Source: Umezawaea beigongshangensis
GTDB lineage: Bacteria > Actinomycetota > Actinomycetes > Mycobacteriales > Pseudonocardiaceae
Length of the DNA: 64,000 nt
Reading direction: 5' to 3'
Assembly (NCBI RefSeq): GCF_016464305.1
Contig: NZ_JAEIOJ010000002.1
Coordinates: 248,001 to 312,000 of the forward strand
The notes beneath the pieces were generated by a model. The model did no database searches and was not told the origin of the DNA. It worked only from the letters and a program-made list of their open reading frames with translations. How positions within the stretch are numbered: the stretch's first letter is position 1; the number at the start of each line of letters is the position of its first letter. This document shows, piece by piece, positions 46,708 to 55,598 of the stretch. Position numbers and translations under genes: made by a program.

Positions 46708-47121
46708 TCAGGTGGCGGGCAGCGCTGCGGGGATCTCCGCCCAGGTGGTCTTGCCGAAGCGGTAGCGGCGCACCCCCCACCGCGGCGCCATGGTGTTCAC
46801 CATCTGCAGGCCGCGACCGCGGTGCGGCCCGAGCCGCGAGAGCCCCACCACCGGCACCACGTCGGGGCTGGCGTCGTCCACCTCGACCCGCACCACGCCC
46901 CGGCGGGGCATCGTGAGCAGCCGGACGCGGCGCGGGCCGCAGGCGTGCTCGTGGGCGTTGGTGGCCAGTTCCGTGCAGACCATCTCGGCGTCGAGGAGCT
47001 GGTCGGGGCAGAGCCCGTCCAGCACCGAGGCCACCCACGCCCTGAGCTTCGCCAGCGGTGGTGCGGCGCCGACGTCGAGGTCGAAGTCGAACGTGCCGTG
47101 TGCGAGCAAGGCGCTGTCCAC
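46708..47121 (-). CDS. RsbW-like ATPase (anti-sigma regulatory kinase)
   Basis: A 137-residue HATPase_c protein. N box MVCTELATNAHEHACGPRRV, G1 box RVEVDDASPDVVPVVG, G2 box LGPHRGRGLQMVNTMAPRWG. The typical D-x-G of the G1 box is replaced by DDAS. It probably binds or phosphorylates a STAS protein, with the STAS gene at 44857 in the same neighbourhood. It has a SigB-like promoter, implying feedback control. Confidence 0.9.
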   Translation of the reverse strand: MDSALLAHGTFDFDLDVGAAPPLAKLRAWVASVLDGLCPDQLLDAEMVCTELATNAHEHACGPRRVRLLTMPRRGVVRVEVDDASPDVVPVVGLSRLGPHRGRGLQMVNTMAPRWGVRRYRFGKTTWAEIPAALPAT

Positions 47122-47169
47122 GGATCTCCTCCCGCTGTGCCGCGTCCGGTGGAGCGGCGCGTTGGCGGA

Positions 47170-47195
47170 GTACCCGTCTCAGCCGGTCGGTACAC
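47170..47195 (-). promoter_or_regulatory. SigB-like promoter for the RsbW-like ATPase
   Basis: On the minus strand GTGT, 16 bases, GGGTAC, an exact consensus match, 49 bases before the start at 47121. Confidence 0.55.
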
Positions 47196-47238
47196 GTGCC
47201 TTCCGGACCCGGCCCGACTCGCTGATCACGGAGTGTGA

Positions 47239-47271
47239 CGCGGCTCACCCGGACGAACCGGGGGAGCCGCG
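47239..47271 (-). terminator. Hairpin terminator after the short-chain dehydrogenase
   Basis: CGCGGCTC-A-CCCGG pairs with CCGGG-G-GAGCCGCG with a single mismatch over a five-base loop. It lies between the SDR stop and the promoter of the ATPase gene. Confidence 0.65.
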
Positions 47272-47305
47272 CCGCCGTACGTCCCGCTGGACCGTTCGGC
47301 TGCCG

Positions 47306-48136
47306 TCAGTCGCCGGAGCCGGGCTCGGTCATCTGCTTCTGCCCCTTCGCACCCACCGCGTCGGGGAGCAGTTGCGAGGCCGCGGCCTGCACCCTGTTCT
47401 TCAGCCCACCGGCGACCACCTTGTCCTTGCCGGCCATGAGGGCGTCGAAGCCCTCCCGCGCCACGGTCGCCGCGTCGTCCTTCGGGCCGGTGCCGACCCT
47501 GGTGTCCTCCATGTCGGCCCGGCGGAAGAAGTCCGTGTCCGTGGGGCCGGGCATCAGCGCGGTGACCGTCACGCCGGTGTCCTTCAGCTCCTCGCGCAGC
47601 GCCTCGGCGAAGGACGACAGGAACGCCTTGGACGCGGCGTAGGTCGACTGGAAGGGTCCCGGCCCGGTCGCCGCGATGGAGGAGGTGAACAGAACGCGGC
47701 CGCTGCCGCGCTCCACCATGCCGGGCAGCACGCGCTTGGCGAGGTGGACCGCGGAGGTGACGTTGAGGTTGACCAGCCGCAGGTGCTCCTCCAGCTCGGT
47801 GTCGCGGGTGAAGTCACCGCCGACCCCGATCCCGGCGTTGATCGCGACGGCCTCCGGCGGCTCGCCGTCGCGCTGCACCGCTCCCACCAGCCGCTCCACC
47901 CCCTCGAACGCGCCGAGGTCGACCTTCACCGCCTCGACCAGCGCGCCGCGTTCCACCAGGTCCGGGACGACGTCGTGGATGCGGTCGTCCTCCGCGGCCA
48001 CGACCAGGTCGAAGCCGTTGTCGGCGAACACGCGGGCGAGCTCCAGCCCGATGCCGCTGGACGCCCCGGTGACGACGGCGAGCGGCTTGTCGCGGCCGCT
48101 GCCGCGCGGGCTGGTGCTGGACGTGCTCGTGGTCAC
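47306..48136 (-). CDS. Classical short-chain dehydrogenase/reductase
   Basis: A 276-residue SDR from GTG 48136, six bases after GAGGAG. Cofactor loop VVTGASSGIGLELARVFADN, NAG motif AINAGIGVGGD, catalytic serine in GRVLFTSSIAATGPGPFQ and YxxxK in STYAASKAFLSSF. The aspartate in VKVDLG suggests NAD(H) or mixed cofactor use. The acceptor is unknown. A SigB-like promoter precedes it. Confidence 0.92.
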   Translation of the reverse strand: MTTSTSSTSPRGSGRDKPLAVVTGASSGIGLELARVFADNGFDLVVAAEDDRIHDVVPDLVERGALVEAVKVDLGAFEGVERLVGAVQRDGEPPEAVAINAGIGVGGDFTRDTELEEHLRLVNLNVTSAVHLAKRVLPGMVERGSGRVLFTSSIAATGPGPFQSTYAASKAFLSSFAEALREELKDTGVTVTALMPGPTDTDFFRRADMEDTRVGTGPKDDAATVAREGFDALMAGKDKVVAGGLKNRVQAAASQLLPDAVGAKGQKQMTEPGSGD

Positions 48137-48173
48137 GTCGTCCTCCTCGTCCTCGATGTCGTGTCCACCCGAA

Positions 48174-48198
48174 GTACCCCGTCCGCCGCGGATCATGC
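48174..48198 (-). promoter_or_regulatory. SigB-like promoter for the short-chain dehydrogenase
   Basis: On the minus strand GCAT, 15 bases, GGGTAC, an exact consensus match, 37 bases before the GTG at 48136. Confidence 0.55.
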
Positions 48199-48502
48199 TC
48201 CGCGGCGCGGGGGAGGCACAGCCGCGCAGCCGCGCCGTGCGGCTCGGCGCTCGCGTGCGTCCGGAGGTGTGGCCACAGCGCCGATCGGACGCAGCGGGAC
48301 GGCGGACCGGAGCACGCCCACCGCCGCCGAGCGGCCGTCACCCCGTCGTCGACCAGAGCCCACGCACAGCAGGCACACCCGCCAGGGGCTTGCGCTGATC
48401 GGGTGAGAGCCGCCCCGCAGGCCCGTGCTTCTGCGGAGAAGCCGTAACGAGGGGTGCCGCCGCTCCGAGCAGTCACTCGAACAAGTGATCCCAGGAGAGG
48501 TG
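48199..48502. other. Gene-free stretch upstream of the exported dehydrogenase
   Basis: About 300 bases of divergent gap. Short frames are present but none looks coded, and I see no clear promoter or operator in this part. Confidence 0.45.
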
Positions 48503-50851
48503 ATGATGGTGCGTTCACGACGACGTCCACGAAGCACGTCGACGAGAGGGGCGAGAGAGGCCGCCCCGGAGCGGAGATCCACGTCGAGACGCTGGCTGGC
48601 GGGGACGACTGCCGGTCTGCTCGCCGCCGCGGCACTGGCGGCGACGACGTCCGCGCCAGCGACCGCCGCGGTGCCCACCGGTTTCACCGACTCGGTGGCC
48701 ATCAGCGGACTGACCACACCGACCGCGGCGGCGTTCGCCCCCGACGGCCGGGTGTTCGTCGCGGAGAAGAGCGGCCTGGTGAAGGTCTTCGACTCGCTGG
48801 CGGACACGACGGCGACGGTGTTCGCCGACCTGCGCACGCAGACGCAGGACTACTGGGACCGCGGGCTGCTCGGCCTCGCGGTCGACCCGCAGTTCCCGGC
48901 ACGCCCGTACGTCTACGTGCTCCACACCTTCGACGCGCTCCCCGGCGGCACCGCGCCCCGGTGGGGCGACACGTGCCCGACGCCCCCAGGCGCGACCGAC
49001 GCCGGCTGCGTCGTCACCGGCAGGCTGTCGAAGCTCACGATGGGCTCGGGCGGGGTGTCGGTGAACGAGCAGCCGCTGATCACCGACTGGTGCCAGCAGT
49101 ACCCGAGCCACTCCGTCGGCACGGTCGCCTTCGGGCCGGACGGCGCCCTGTACGTGGGCGGCGGCGACGGCGCGAGCTTCAACTTCACCGACTACGGACA
49201 GGTGGGCAACCCGTGCGCCGACCCGCCGTCGGCCGCGGGCACGAACCCGACGCCGCCCACGGCGGAGGGGGGCGCGCTGCGGTCCCAGTCGGTGCGCAGG
49301 CCGGCCGGCGAGCCGGTGTCGCTCGACGGGGCCGTCCTGCGGGTCGACCCGGACACCGGCGCGGGAATGCCGGGCAACCCGTTCGCGAGCAGCCCGGACG
49401 CCAACGCGCGCCGGATCGTCGCGCACGGTCTGCGCAACCAGTTCCGGTTCGCGTTCCGTCCCGGCACCGAGGAGCTGTGGGTGGGCGACGTCGGCTGGAA
49501 CACCTGGGAGGAGCTCAACCGCGTCGCCGACGTGAACGACGCGACGGCGGAGAACTTCGGCTGGCCGTGCTACGAGGGTTCGGCGCGGCAGTCCGGCTAC
49601 GACAACGCCAACCTCACGATGTGCGAGTCCCTCTACTCCTCCGGGGGCCAGACCGCGCCGTACCACGCCTACAGCCACTCCGCGAAGGTCGTGTCGACCG
49701 ACCCCTGCCCGACCGGCGGCTCGTCGGTCTCCGGCGTGGCCTTCGAGGACGGCACGAGCAACTACCCCGCCGCCTACAGCGGCGCCCTGTTCTTCGCCGA
49801 CAGCTCGCGCGGGTGCGTCTGGGCCGTGCAGCGCGGCGCGAACGGCCAGCCCGACCCCGCGACGATCGTCCCGTTCGTCACCGGCGCCAGCACACCCGTG
49901 CAACTGCTGACCGGGCCGGGCGGCGACCTGTTCTACGTCGCGCTGGGCAGCGGTCAGCTCCGCCGGGTGAGCTACTCCAGCGGCGTCAACCGGCCGCCGA
50001 CCGCGGTCGCCACCGCCACGCCGTCGTCGGGTCCGGCACCGCTCGCGGTGCAGTTCGACGGCGGCGGGTCCACCGACCCGGACGCGGGTGACGCCCTGAG
50101 CTACGCGTGGGACCTCGACGGCGACGGTGCCCACGACGACTCCGCGGCGGTGTCGCCCACCCGCACCTACACCTCCGCGGCGGCGATCGACGTGGGTCTG
50201 CGGGTCACCGACCAGGACGGGGCGTCCGCGACGACGACCGTGCCGGTGACCGTGGGGACGCCGGACGGGCTCGATCCGGTGCCGGTGATCGACGACCCGA
50301 CGTCCGCGCTGCGCTGGCGGGTGGGGCAGACCGTGCCGTTCGCCGGGCACGCCACCGATCCGCAGGACGGCGCGCTGCCCGCGTCAGCGCTGAGCTGGCG
50401 GCTGAGCGTGCAGCACTGCTCCACGCAGGGGTCGTGCCACGAGCACGTGGTGCAGAACTCCGCGGGTGTGGCGTCCGGGTCTTTCGTCGCACCGGACCAC
50501 GAGCACCCGTCGCACCTGGAGCTGACCCTCACCGCGACCGACTCGACGGGCCGCACCGGCAGCACGACGGTCCGGCTCGACCCGCAGACGGTGGTGCTGA
50601 GCTTCACCTCCAGCCCCAGCCGGGTGGTGCTCGGCGTGGGCGGCACGTCCGAGCGCACGCCGTTCTCGCGGACGGTGATCGTCGGGTCGAGCAACTCGAT
50701 CAGCGCGCCGAGCCCGCAGACCGTGCCACCGCTGAACCTGCGCCACCGGTTCAGCCGCTGGTCCGACAACGGGGCGCAGACGCACAACATCACCGCACCG
50801 GCGACGTCCACGACCTACCGCGCGACGTACTCGCTGTGCCTGGGGTGCTGA
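48503..50851 (+). CDS. Exported glucose/sorbosone-dehydrogenase-like protein with PKD domain
   Basis: A 782-residue protein from ATG 48503, five bases after AGGAG. A long basic signal peptide runs to about residue 55. The six-bladed propeller (55-475) shows TAAAFAPDGRVFVAEKSGLV, GLLGLAVDPQF, VGTVAFGPDGALYVGGGDGA, HGLRNQFRFAFRPGTEELWV and DVGWNTWEELNRV. A PKD domain (485-570: AVQFDGGGSTDPDAGDALSY) and a C-terminal beta domain follow. PQQ would be the cofactor if it is a true dehydrogenase, but no PQQ biosynthesis genes are nearby. It may instead bind or oxidise sugars outside the cell. Confidence 0.92.
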   Translation: MMVRSRRRPRSTSTRGAREAAPERRSTSRRWLAGTTAGLLAAAALAATTSAPATAAVPTGFTDSVAISGLTTPTAAAFAPDGRVFVAEKSGLVKVFDSLADTTATVFADLRTQTQDYWDRGLLGLAVDPQFPARPYVYVLHTFDALPGGTAPRWGDTCPTPPGATDAGCVVTGRLSKLTMGSGGVSVNEQPLITDWCQQYPSHSVGTVAFGPDGALYVGGGDGASFNFTDYGQVGNPCADPPSAAGTNPTPPTAEGGALRSQSVRRPAGEPVSLDGAVLRVDPDTGAGMPGNPFASSPDANARRIVAHGLRNQFRFAFRPGTEELWVGDVGWNTWEELNRVADVNDATAENFGWPCYEGSARQSGYDNANLTMCESLYSSGGQTAPYHAYSHSAKVVSTDPCPTGGSSVSGVAFEDGTSNYPAAYSGALFFADSSRGCVWAVQRGANGQPDPATIVPFVTGASTPVQLLTGPGGDLFYVALGSGQLRRVSYSSGVNRPPTAVATATPSSGPAPLAVQFDGGGSTDPDAGDALSYAWDLDGDGAHDDSAAVSPTRTYTSAAAIDVGLRVTDQDGASATTTVPVTVGTPDGLDPVPVIDDPTSALRWRVGQTVPFAGHATDPQDGALPASALSWRLSVQHCSTQGSCHEHVVQNSAGVASGSFVAPDHEHPSHLELTLTATDSTGRTGSTTVRLDPQTVVLSFTSSPSRVVLGVGGTSERTPFSRTVIVGSSNSISAPSPQTVPPLNLRHRFSRWSDNGAQTHNITAPATSTTYRATYSLCLGC

Positions 50852-50865
50852 TCACGAGGCGCTGA

Positions 50866-50897
50866 CACCGCCGGTGCCGGGCGCGGCACCGGCGGTG
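50866..50897. terminator. Hairpin terminator after the exported dehydrogenase
   Basis: CACCGCCGGTGCC pairs perfectly with GGCACCGGCGGTG over a six-base loop, 14 bases after the stop. The remainder of the convergent gap to 51114 shows no gene. Confidence 0.8.
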
Positions 50898-51114
50898 GCC
50901 CGGTCACCGTCACCGGAGGACGTGGCGCACCGCTCCGCTCGGGCTCGGCGCCCGTTCCCGGCGGAAGCGGTCGGCGAGGTCGTCGGGGCTCGTCCACGAC
51001 CGTTCGCCGCGACCGGTCTCCACCGGTGCGACGACGGGCGGGGTGGCACGCGGGTGGCCGCCGGGGCGACCGGACCCGCCGCGACGGTTCGCCACCCGGC
51101 GAGCCGACGCGCCG

Positions 51115-51618
51115 CTAGCAGGCCGGGGCCGAGTCGGAGGTCGTGACCTCCTGAGCCGCCCGGCACGCCTCGTCCCCGGCGGCACCCGCGTGCGTGGCGA
51201 TGCGACGCAGCATCTCCTTGAGCGCATCGCGCTCCTGCGGGCCGAGCGGGTGCAGGACGTCGTCCTCCGCCGCGCGCAGGGTCCGCTCCAGGTCGCAGAA
51301 CCGCTCGCGGCCCTGCTCGGTCAGGTCGATCCGGCGTGCCCGCCGGTCGGCGGGGTCGGGCGTGCGCTCGATCAGACCCGCCCCCTGGAGGTCGTCGAGC
51401 AGGTAGGTCATGACCGTGCGGTCGACTCCGAGCCGGTGCGCGAGCGCGAGCTGGTTGCGCGCCTCTCCCCCGGCCGCCGCGGAGAGCACCTGGTAACCGC
51501 GCGGACCACCGGGCAGGTTCTGCACCGCCTGCTCGGCGACACGCAGGTAGGAGCGGAAGACCGCCCCCAGCGCCCATCCCAGATCGGCCTCGACGGTGGC
51601 GGGGGATTCGGTCGTCAC
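51115..51618 (-). CDS. MarR-family regulator
   Basis: A 167-residue protein from GTG 51618. Winged-helix motifs are EARNQLALAHRLGVDRTVMT, YLLDDLQGAGLIERTPDPAD and RRARRIDLTEQGRERFCDLE. It has two C-terminal cysteines. It is divergent from the azoreductase gene with a 107-base gap, so it most likely represses azoR and itself and responds to quinones, azo dyes or similar stress, as in known MarR-azoR pairs. Confidence 0.93.
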   Translation of the reverse strand: MTTESPATVEADLGWALGAVFRSYLRVAEQAVQNLPGGPRGYQVLSAAAGGEARNQLALAHRLGVDRTVMTYLLDDLQGAGLIERTPDPADRRARRIDLTEQGRERFCDLERTLRAAEDDVLHPLGPQERDALKEMLRRIATHAGAAGDEACRAAQEVTTSDSAPAC

Positions 51619-51658
51619 GTGCACATCCTACCGGCGACTGCGACGAACAACACTTCTG

Positions 51659-51697
51659 TTGACAAGATAGTCTGAGCAGCAGATCATCTAATTGTCA
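51659..51697. promoter_or_regulatory. MarR-azoR intergenic promoter/operator region
   Basis: AT-rich block with TTGACA at 51659-51664 and the inverted repeat TGACAA (51660-51665) / TTGTCA (51692-51697). No good -10 hexamer at standard spacing is visible, so assignment to one gene is open. Confidence 0.4.
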
Positions 51698-51725
51698 GCA
51701 TTCCTTCGCACGAAGCGAGTCTCCG

Positions 51726-52394
51726 ATGACCCTGTTCCGCCTGGACGCCAGCATCCGCACCGACGGTTCCGTCAGCCGGGAGGTCGCCGACTCCCTGGAG
51801 CGGGGGTGGCTGGCCGAGCACCCCGGCGACGCCGTCGTGCGCCGCGACGTGGGAGTCGCCCCGATCCCCGCGGACGTCTGGGCGACCGCGGCGGCGGCCC
51901 AACACGTTCCCGCCGACCAGCGCACCGAGCAGCAGGAGGCCGCGGTCGCGCTGGCCGCCGCCCTCGCCGACGAGGTCCTGGCCGGCGACAGCGTCGTGAT
52001 CGCGTCGCCGCTCTACAACTTCACCGTCTCCCAGCACCTCAAGACGTGGATCGACCTGCTGGTCACCGACCCGCGCTTCACCCCGGGCCAGCAGCCGCTG
52101 GTCGGTCGCCCCGTGGCGCTCGTCCTCGCCCGCGGCGGCGGTTACGGTCCCGGCACCCCGCGCGAGGGCTGGGACCACGCGACGCCGTGGCTGCGCCGGA
52201 TCTTCGGCGACGTCCTGGGCGCGGACGTCAGCGCTGTCGCCGCCGAACTCACCCTGGCCGACGTGAAGCCCGCGATGGCCGACCTGAGGGACCTCGCGGC
52301 GCAGTCGCGCACCGAGGCGCACGGCCTGGCCGAGCGGACCGGCCGCACGCTGGCCGCGCGAGCGCTGGCCGGGCGAGCACTGGCCAACGCCTGA
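51726..52394 (+). CDS. azoR: FMN-dependent NADH azoreductase
   Basis: A 222-residue flavodoxin-like protein. It begins LFRLDASIRTDGSVSREVAD, the FMN phosphate loop, and has SPLYNFTVSQHLKTWIDLLV, the SPMYNF-type motif of AzoR, plus ALVLARGGGYGPGTP. It reduces azo compounds and quinones by two electrons. The divergent MarR regulator supports a detoxification role. Confidence 0.93.
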   Translation: MTLFRLDASIRTDGSVSREVADSLERGWLAEHPGDAVVRRDVGVAPIPADVWATAAAAQHVPADQRTEQQEAAVALAAALADEVLAGDSVVIASPLYNFTVSQHLKTWIDLLVTDPRFTPGQQPLVGRPVALVLARGGGYGPGTPREGWDHATPWLRRIFGDVLGADVSAVAAELTLADVKPAMADLRDLAAQSRTEAHGLAERTGRTLAARALAGRALANA

Positions 52395-52535
52395 CCCGCA
52401 CGGGCGGCGAGCGGCGCGGTGCCGCTGCTGTTCCGAATTTTCCTCCGATTCCACGATCAGGTGAACCCTCGACCGGGGGCGTTCGACACGGGTAGTCCTG
52501 AATCGTCGTTGCCTCGTCCTCACGGAGGAGTAGTC

Positions 52536-53714
52536 ATGCGCCGATCGATATCCGCTGTCGCGGTAGCGGGCCTTCTCACCGCGCTGATAGTCACCGGAAG
52601 CGGAACGGCGGTCGCGACGTCGGCGGCCTCCCCCCTGCTCCCCTCTCCGCCGATGGGCTGGAACTCCTGGAACCGGTTCGCCTGCGACATCGACGAGAGA
52701 CTGGTCCGGCAGACCGCCGACGCGCTGGTGTCGACGGGAATGCGCGACGCGGGGTACACCCACGTCAACCTGGACGACTGCTGGATGGCGCGCGAGCGGG
52801 ACGCCGGTGGACGGCTGGTGCCCGATCCGCAGAAGTTCCCCTCCGGCATGAGGGCGCTGGCCGACCACGTGCACGAGCGCGGCCTGAAGTTCGGCATCTA
52901 CTCCAGCGCGGGGACCGCGACCTGCGCCGGGTACCCGGCGAGCCTGGACCACGAGGAGGTCGACGCGCGCAGCTTCGCCGAGTGGGGAGTGGACTACCTC
53001 AAGTACGACAACTGCCACAACGAGGGCCGACCGGCGGCCTCGCGCTACGCGAAGATGGGGCAGGCGCTGCGGGCCACCGGCAGGCCCATCGTCTTCAGCA
53101 TCTGCGAGTGGGGCGACCAGAGGCCCTGGGAGGGCTGGGGCGCCGAGGTCGGCGGCCACCTGTGGCGCACCACCCACGACATCCGCGACACCTGGGCCAG
53201 CTGGACCGACCTGCTGGACCAGCAGGTCGGCCTGGAGGGCTACTCGGGGCCGGACCGCTGGAACGACCCCGACATGCTGGAGGTCGGCAACGGCGGCATG
53301 CTCGACCACGAGTACCGCGCGCACTTCAGCCTGTGGGCGCTGCTGAACGCCCCGCTGATCGCGGGCAACGACCTGCGCGCCGTGAGCGGGGCGACGAAGC
53401 AGATCCTGCTCAACCGCGCCCTGATCGCGGTGAACCAGGACTGGGGCGGCAAGCAGGGCCACCGGGTGCGCGACGACGGCGAGCAGGAGGTGTGGGCCAA
53501 GCCGATGTCCGACGGCTCGGTGGCGGTGGTGTTGTTCAACCGGGGTCCGGGCACCGTCGACATCGCGGCGAACGCGGCCGAGGTGGGGCTGTCCGCCGCC
53601 GGGCGCTACCGGGTGCTCGACCTGTGGAGCGGACGGGAGGACACGACCGCGGGCGAGCTGCGCGCGCCCGTTCCCGCTTATTCGGTGGTGGCTCAGCGGA
53701 TCTGGCCCGCCTGA
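52536..53714 (+). CDS. GH27 alpha-galactosidase, secreted
   Basis: A 392-residue protein from ATG 52536 after CGGAGGAG. A Sec signal is cleaved near residue 31. The GH27 barrel starts with PPMGWNSWNRFACDIDE and has VNLDDCW, FGIYSSAGTATCAGYPASLD, the nucleophile D158 in YLKYDNC, SICEWG and the acid/base D244 in RWNDPDMLEVGNGG. A C-terminal beta domain follows. It should release galactose from plant oligosaccharides or galactomannan outside the cell. A GGGTAG element lies upstream without a matching -35. Confidence 0.96.
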   Translation: MRRSISAVAVAGLLTALIVTGSGTAVATSAASPLLPSPPMGWNSWNRFACDIDERLVRQTADALVSTGMRDAGYTHVNLDDCWMARERDAGGRLVPDPQKFPSGMRALADHVHERGLKFGIYSSAGTATCAGYPASLDHEEVDARSFAEWGVDYLKYDNCHNEGRPAASRYAKMGQALRATGRPIVFSICEWGDQRPWEGWGAEVGGHLWRTTHDIRDTWASWTDLLDQQVGLEGYSGPDRWNDPDMLEVGNGGMLDHEYRAHFSLWALLNAPLIAGNDLRAVSGATKQILLNRALIAVNQDWGGKQGHRVRDDGEQEVWAKPMSDGSVAVVLFNRGPGTVDIAANAAEVGLSAAGRYRVLDLWSGREDTTAGELRAPVPAYSVVAQRIWPA

Positions 53715-53845
53715 GCACACCGGTCGTCCACAGAGGACCGATCGGGGACGGTCGGCGGTCCGGACCACCTGCACCGGACACCGCGAACCGGTTGCGCAAA
53801 CGTGATCCGGTGTCCACCACGGACAGTGTCGTCACTCCTCCTCGT

Positions 53846-53869
53846 GGTTCCCGCTGGTTCGGCGGGTAT
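53846..53869 (+). promoter_or_regulatory. SigB-like promoter for the low-complexity exported protein
   Basis: GGTT, 14 bases, GGGTAT, an exact consensus match, 62 bases before the ATG at 53932. Confidence 0.5.
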
Positions 53870-53931
53870 CGGCCGGACAACCGGTGACTCTCGACGTGTT
53901 GGCACCACTGACGATCCGGAAGGACACACAG

Positions 53932-54363
53932 ATGCACAGCATCACTCGCGGAGTGCTCGGCGGAGTTGTCGCAGGCCCTCTGCTCCTCGGCGCTGCCGGT
54001 GTGGCGGCTGCGGACGAGGGCTCGGGAGCTGCGTACACCAGCAGCACCGTGGCCGCGGGCCCGCACGGCGCGTCGACAGAATTCGTCCACTCCAGCGCGG
54101 AGAGCCACGGGCACGGCGGTCACGACCACGGGTACGGGCACGGCAGCTACGCGTTCTACCACGAGAACGGGACGTGGGCCGGACCCGACGGTGCGGGCAC
54201 GTGGAGCACCACCTCCTACGCCGAGTCGGAGCGGGGGTCCGAGTGCGAGGAGGAGTGCTCGGACGACGGCAGCTCGTCCTACTACCACGAGCTCGAGACC
54301 TCGGCGGGCTGCGACGGCGCGTACGTCTCCGAGACGGAGTCCTACGCGGAGAGCGAGTACTGA
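53932..54363 (+). CDS. Exported acidic Ser/Tyr/Glu/His-rich protein
   Basis: A 143-residue protein from ATG 53932, seven bases after AAGGA. A signal peptide is cleaved near residue 27 (GVAAA-DEG). The mature chain is low complexity: a His/Gly patch (HGHGGHDHGYGHG), repeated SYAESE and SYYHELE-like segments, and three cysteines (SECEEECSDD, SAGCDG). The His cluster could bind metal and the Ser/Tyr/Glu repeats suggest a disordered surface or spore-coat-like role. I do not recognise the family. Confidence 0.75.
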   Translation: MHSITRGVLGGVVAGPLLLGAAGVAAADEGSGAAYTSSTVAAGPHGASTEFVHSSAESHGHGGHDHGYGHGSYAFYHENGTWAGPDGAGTWSTTSYAESERGSECEEECSDDGSSSYYHELETSAGCDGAYVSETESYAESEY

Positions 54364-54389
54364 TCCCGGCACCCGCCCCGGCGCGCCGA

Positions 54390-55541
54390 TCAGCCGAGCG
54401 CCGCGACGTCCGCGCGCCACAGCTGCCCACCGCCGTCCGGCCCGGCCAGCACGTAGAGGGCATCGCCCACCCGCGTCACAGCGGTGACGGTGCCGACCGG
54501 TCCCTCCGCGGCGCGCACGGTCCACCGGTCGCCGTCCGCGGACGCGACGCGCACCCGTTCCCCGTCGGACACCACCTGCGTCACCCGCCCGCCGATCTCC
54601 ACCGGTGCGGCCGTCCGGCCCTCCTCGTCCACGGCGACGCGCGGCGTCCCGTCGACTCGCTCGGCCGCGCCGCCCTCCAGCCGCCAGACGGCGAGGGCGC
54701 CGTCGACCCGCCCGGTGACACCGCAGACCGAACCCCAGCAGCGCGCCGCCAGCGCCGCGCCGGCACCACCCGCGCCGGGCAGCGGGTGCGCGGTCCAGCC
54801 GGTGGTCCCGGCGGTGGAGCGCCACACGACCGGCTGCTCGCGGGTCTCTCCCCCGCCGCTCTCCAGCCGCCAGCCCGCGACGAGGACGCCGCGCTCCAGC
54901 GGGACCGCCGCCATCGGGAAGCCGAGCGAGCCCCGATCGCTCTCCAGGGCGGTGCCCTCCGACGCCTGCCGGGTCCACACGTCGCCGTCGGACGTCCAGG
55001 CCGCCACGTCCAGGCCCGACCGCGCGCTCTGCCACGACCCGATCAGCACGGGACCGGCGGGGGTCGCGACGGCGTCGACCAGCTCACCGGCGCCCCAGCC
55101 GCCGAAGGTGCTGAACCCCTGCGGCTGCTCGGCGACGCCCTCGGCCGTCCCGCCCCACACGCTCCAGCGGACGTTGCCGTGCGCTCCGCCGCGCTCGCCG
55201 CCGACGGCCACGATCCGGTCGCCGTCGGCGACGAGCGAGTGCCAGGTGGCCAGCAGGCCGTAGAGGGTCGCTCCGCGCACGGGGACCTCGGCGAGGGAGC
55301 CGTCCGGGCCGCGCCGCACGAGACCGGGCACGACGTCCCGCCCGGCCCACCGCACGCCGACGAGCAGCGCGTCACCCGCGGCCGTCAGCACGACGGGTGC
55401 CGCTCCGGCGGGGAGGTCGACCCTGGTGAACGGCACCGGGGCCGGTTCACCGGTCCCGTCCTCTCCCCCGCCGCCGCACGCCGCGACCGTCAGCACCAGG
55501 AGCACCGTCACCAGCAGAGACCCGCCCGATCGATCTCGCAC
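54390..55541 (-). CDS. Lipoprotein with beta-propeller-like repeats
   Basis: A 383-residue protein with lipoprotein signal; lipobox VAAC gives a lipidated cysteine near residue 22. The rest is beta-rich with recurring W-x-T/S elements (VRWSVWGGTAEGVAEQ, LDVAAWTSDGDVWTRQAS, QPVVWRSTAGTTGWTAH), as in six- to eight-bladed propellers without enzyme motifs. It is probably a surface-exposed binding protein. Function unknown. Confidence 0.82.
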   Translation of the reverse strand: MRDRSGGSLLVTVLLVLTVAACGGGGEDGTGEPAPVPFTRVDLPAGAAPVVLTAAGDALLVGVRWAGRDVVPGLVRRGPDGSLAEVPVRGATLYGLLATWHSLVADGDRIVAVGGERGGAHGNVRWSVWGGTAEGVAEQPQGFSTFGGWGAGELVDAVATPAGPVLIGSWQSARSGLDVAAWTSDGDVWTRQASEGTALESDRGSLGFPMAAVPLERGVLVAGWRLESGGGETREQPVVWRSTAGTTGWTAHPLPGAGGAGAALAARCWGSVCGVTGRVDGALAVWRLEGGAAERVDGTPRVAVDEEGRTAAPVEIGGRVTQVVSDGERVRVASADGDRWTVRAAEGPVGTVTAVTRVGDALYVLAGPDGGGQLWRADVAALG

Positions 55542-55598
55542 GGCGGCCAGTATCCACCCGCCTCGCGGCAGCCGGGCGCGGAACGGCCGGTTTCCCGG

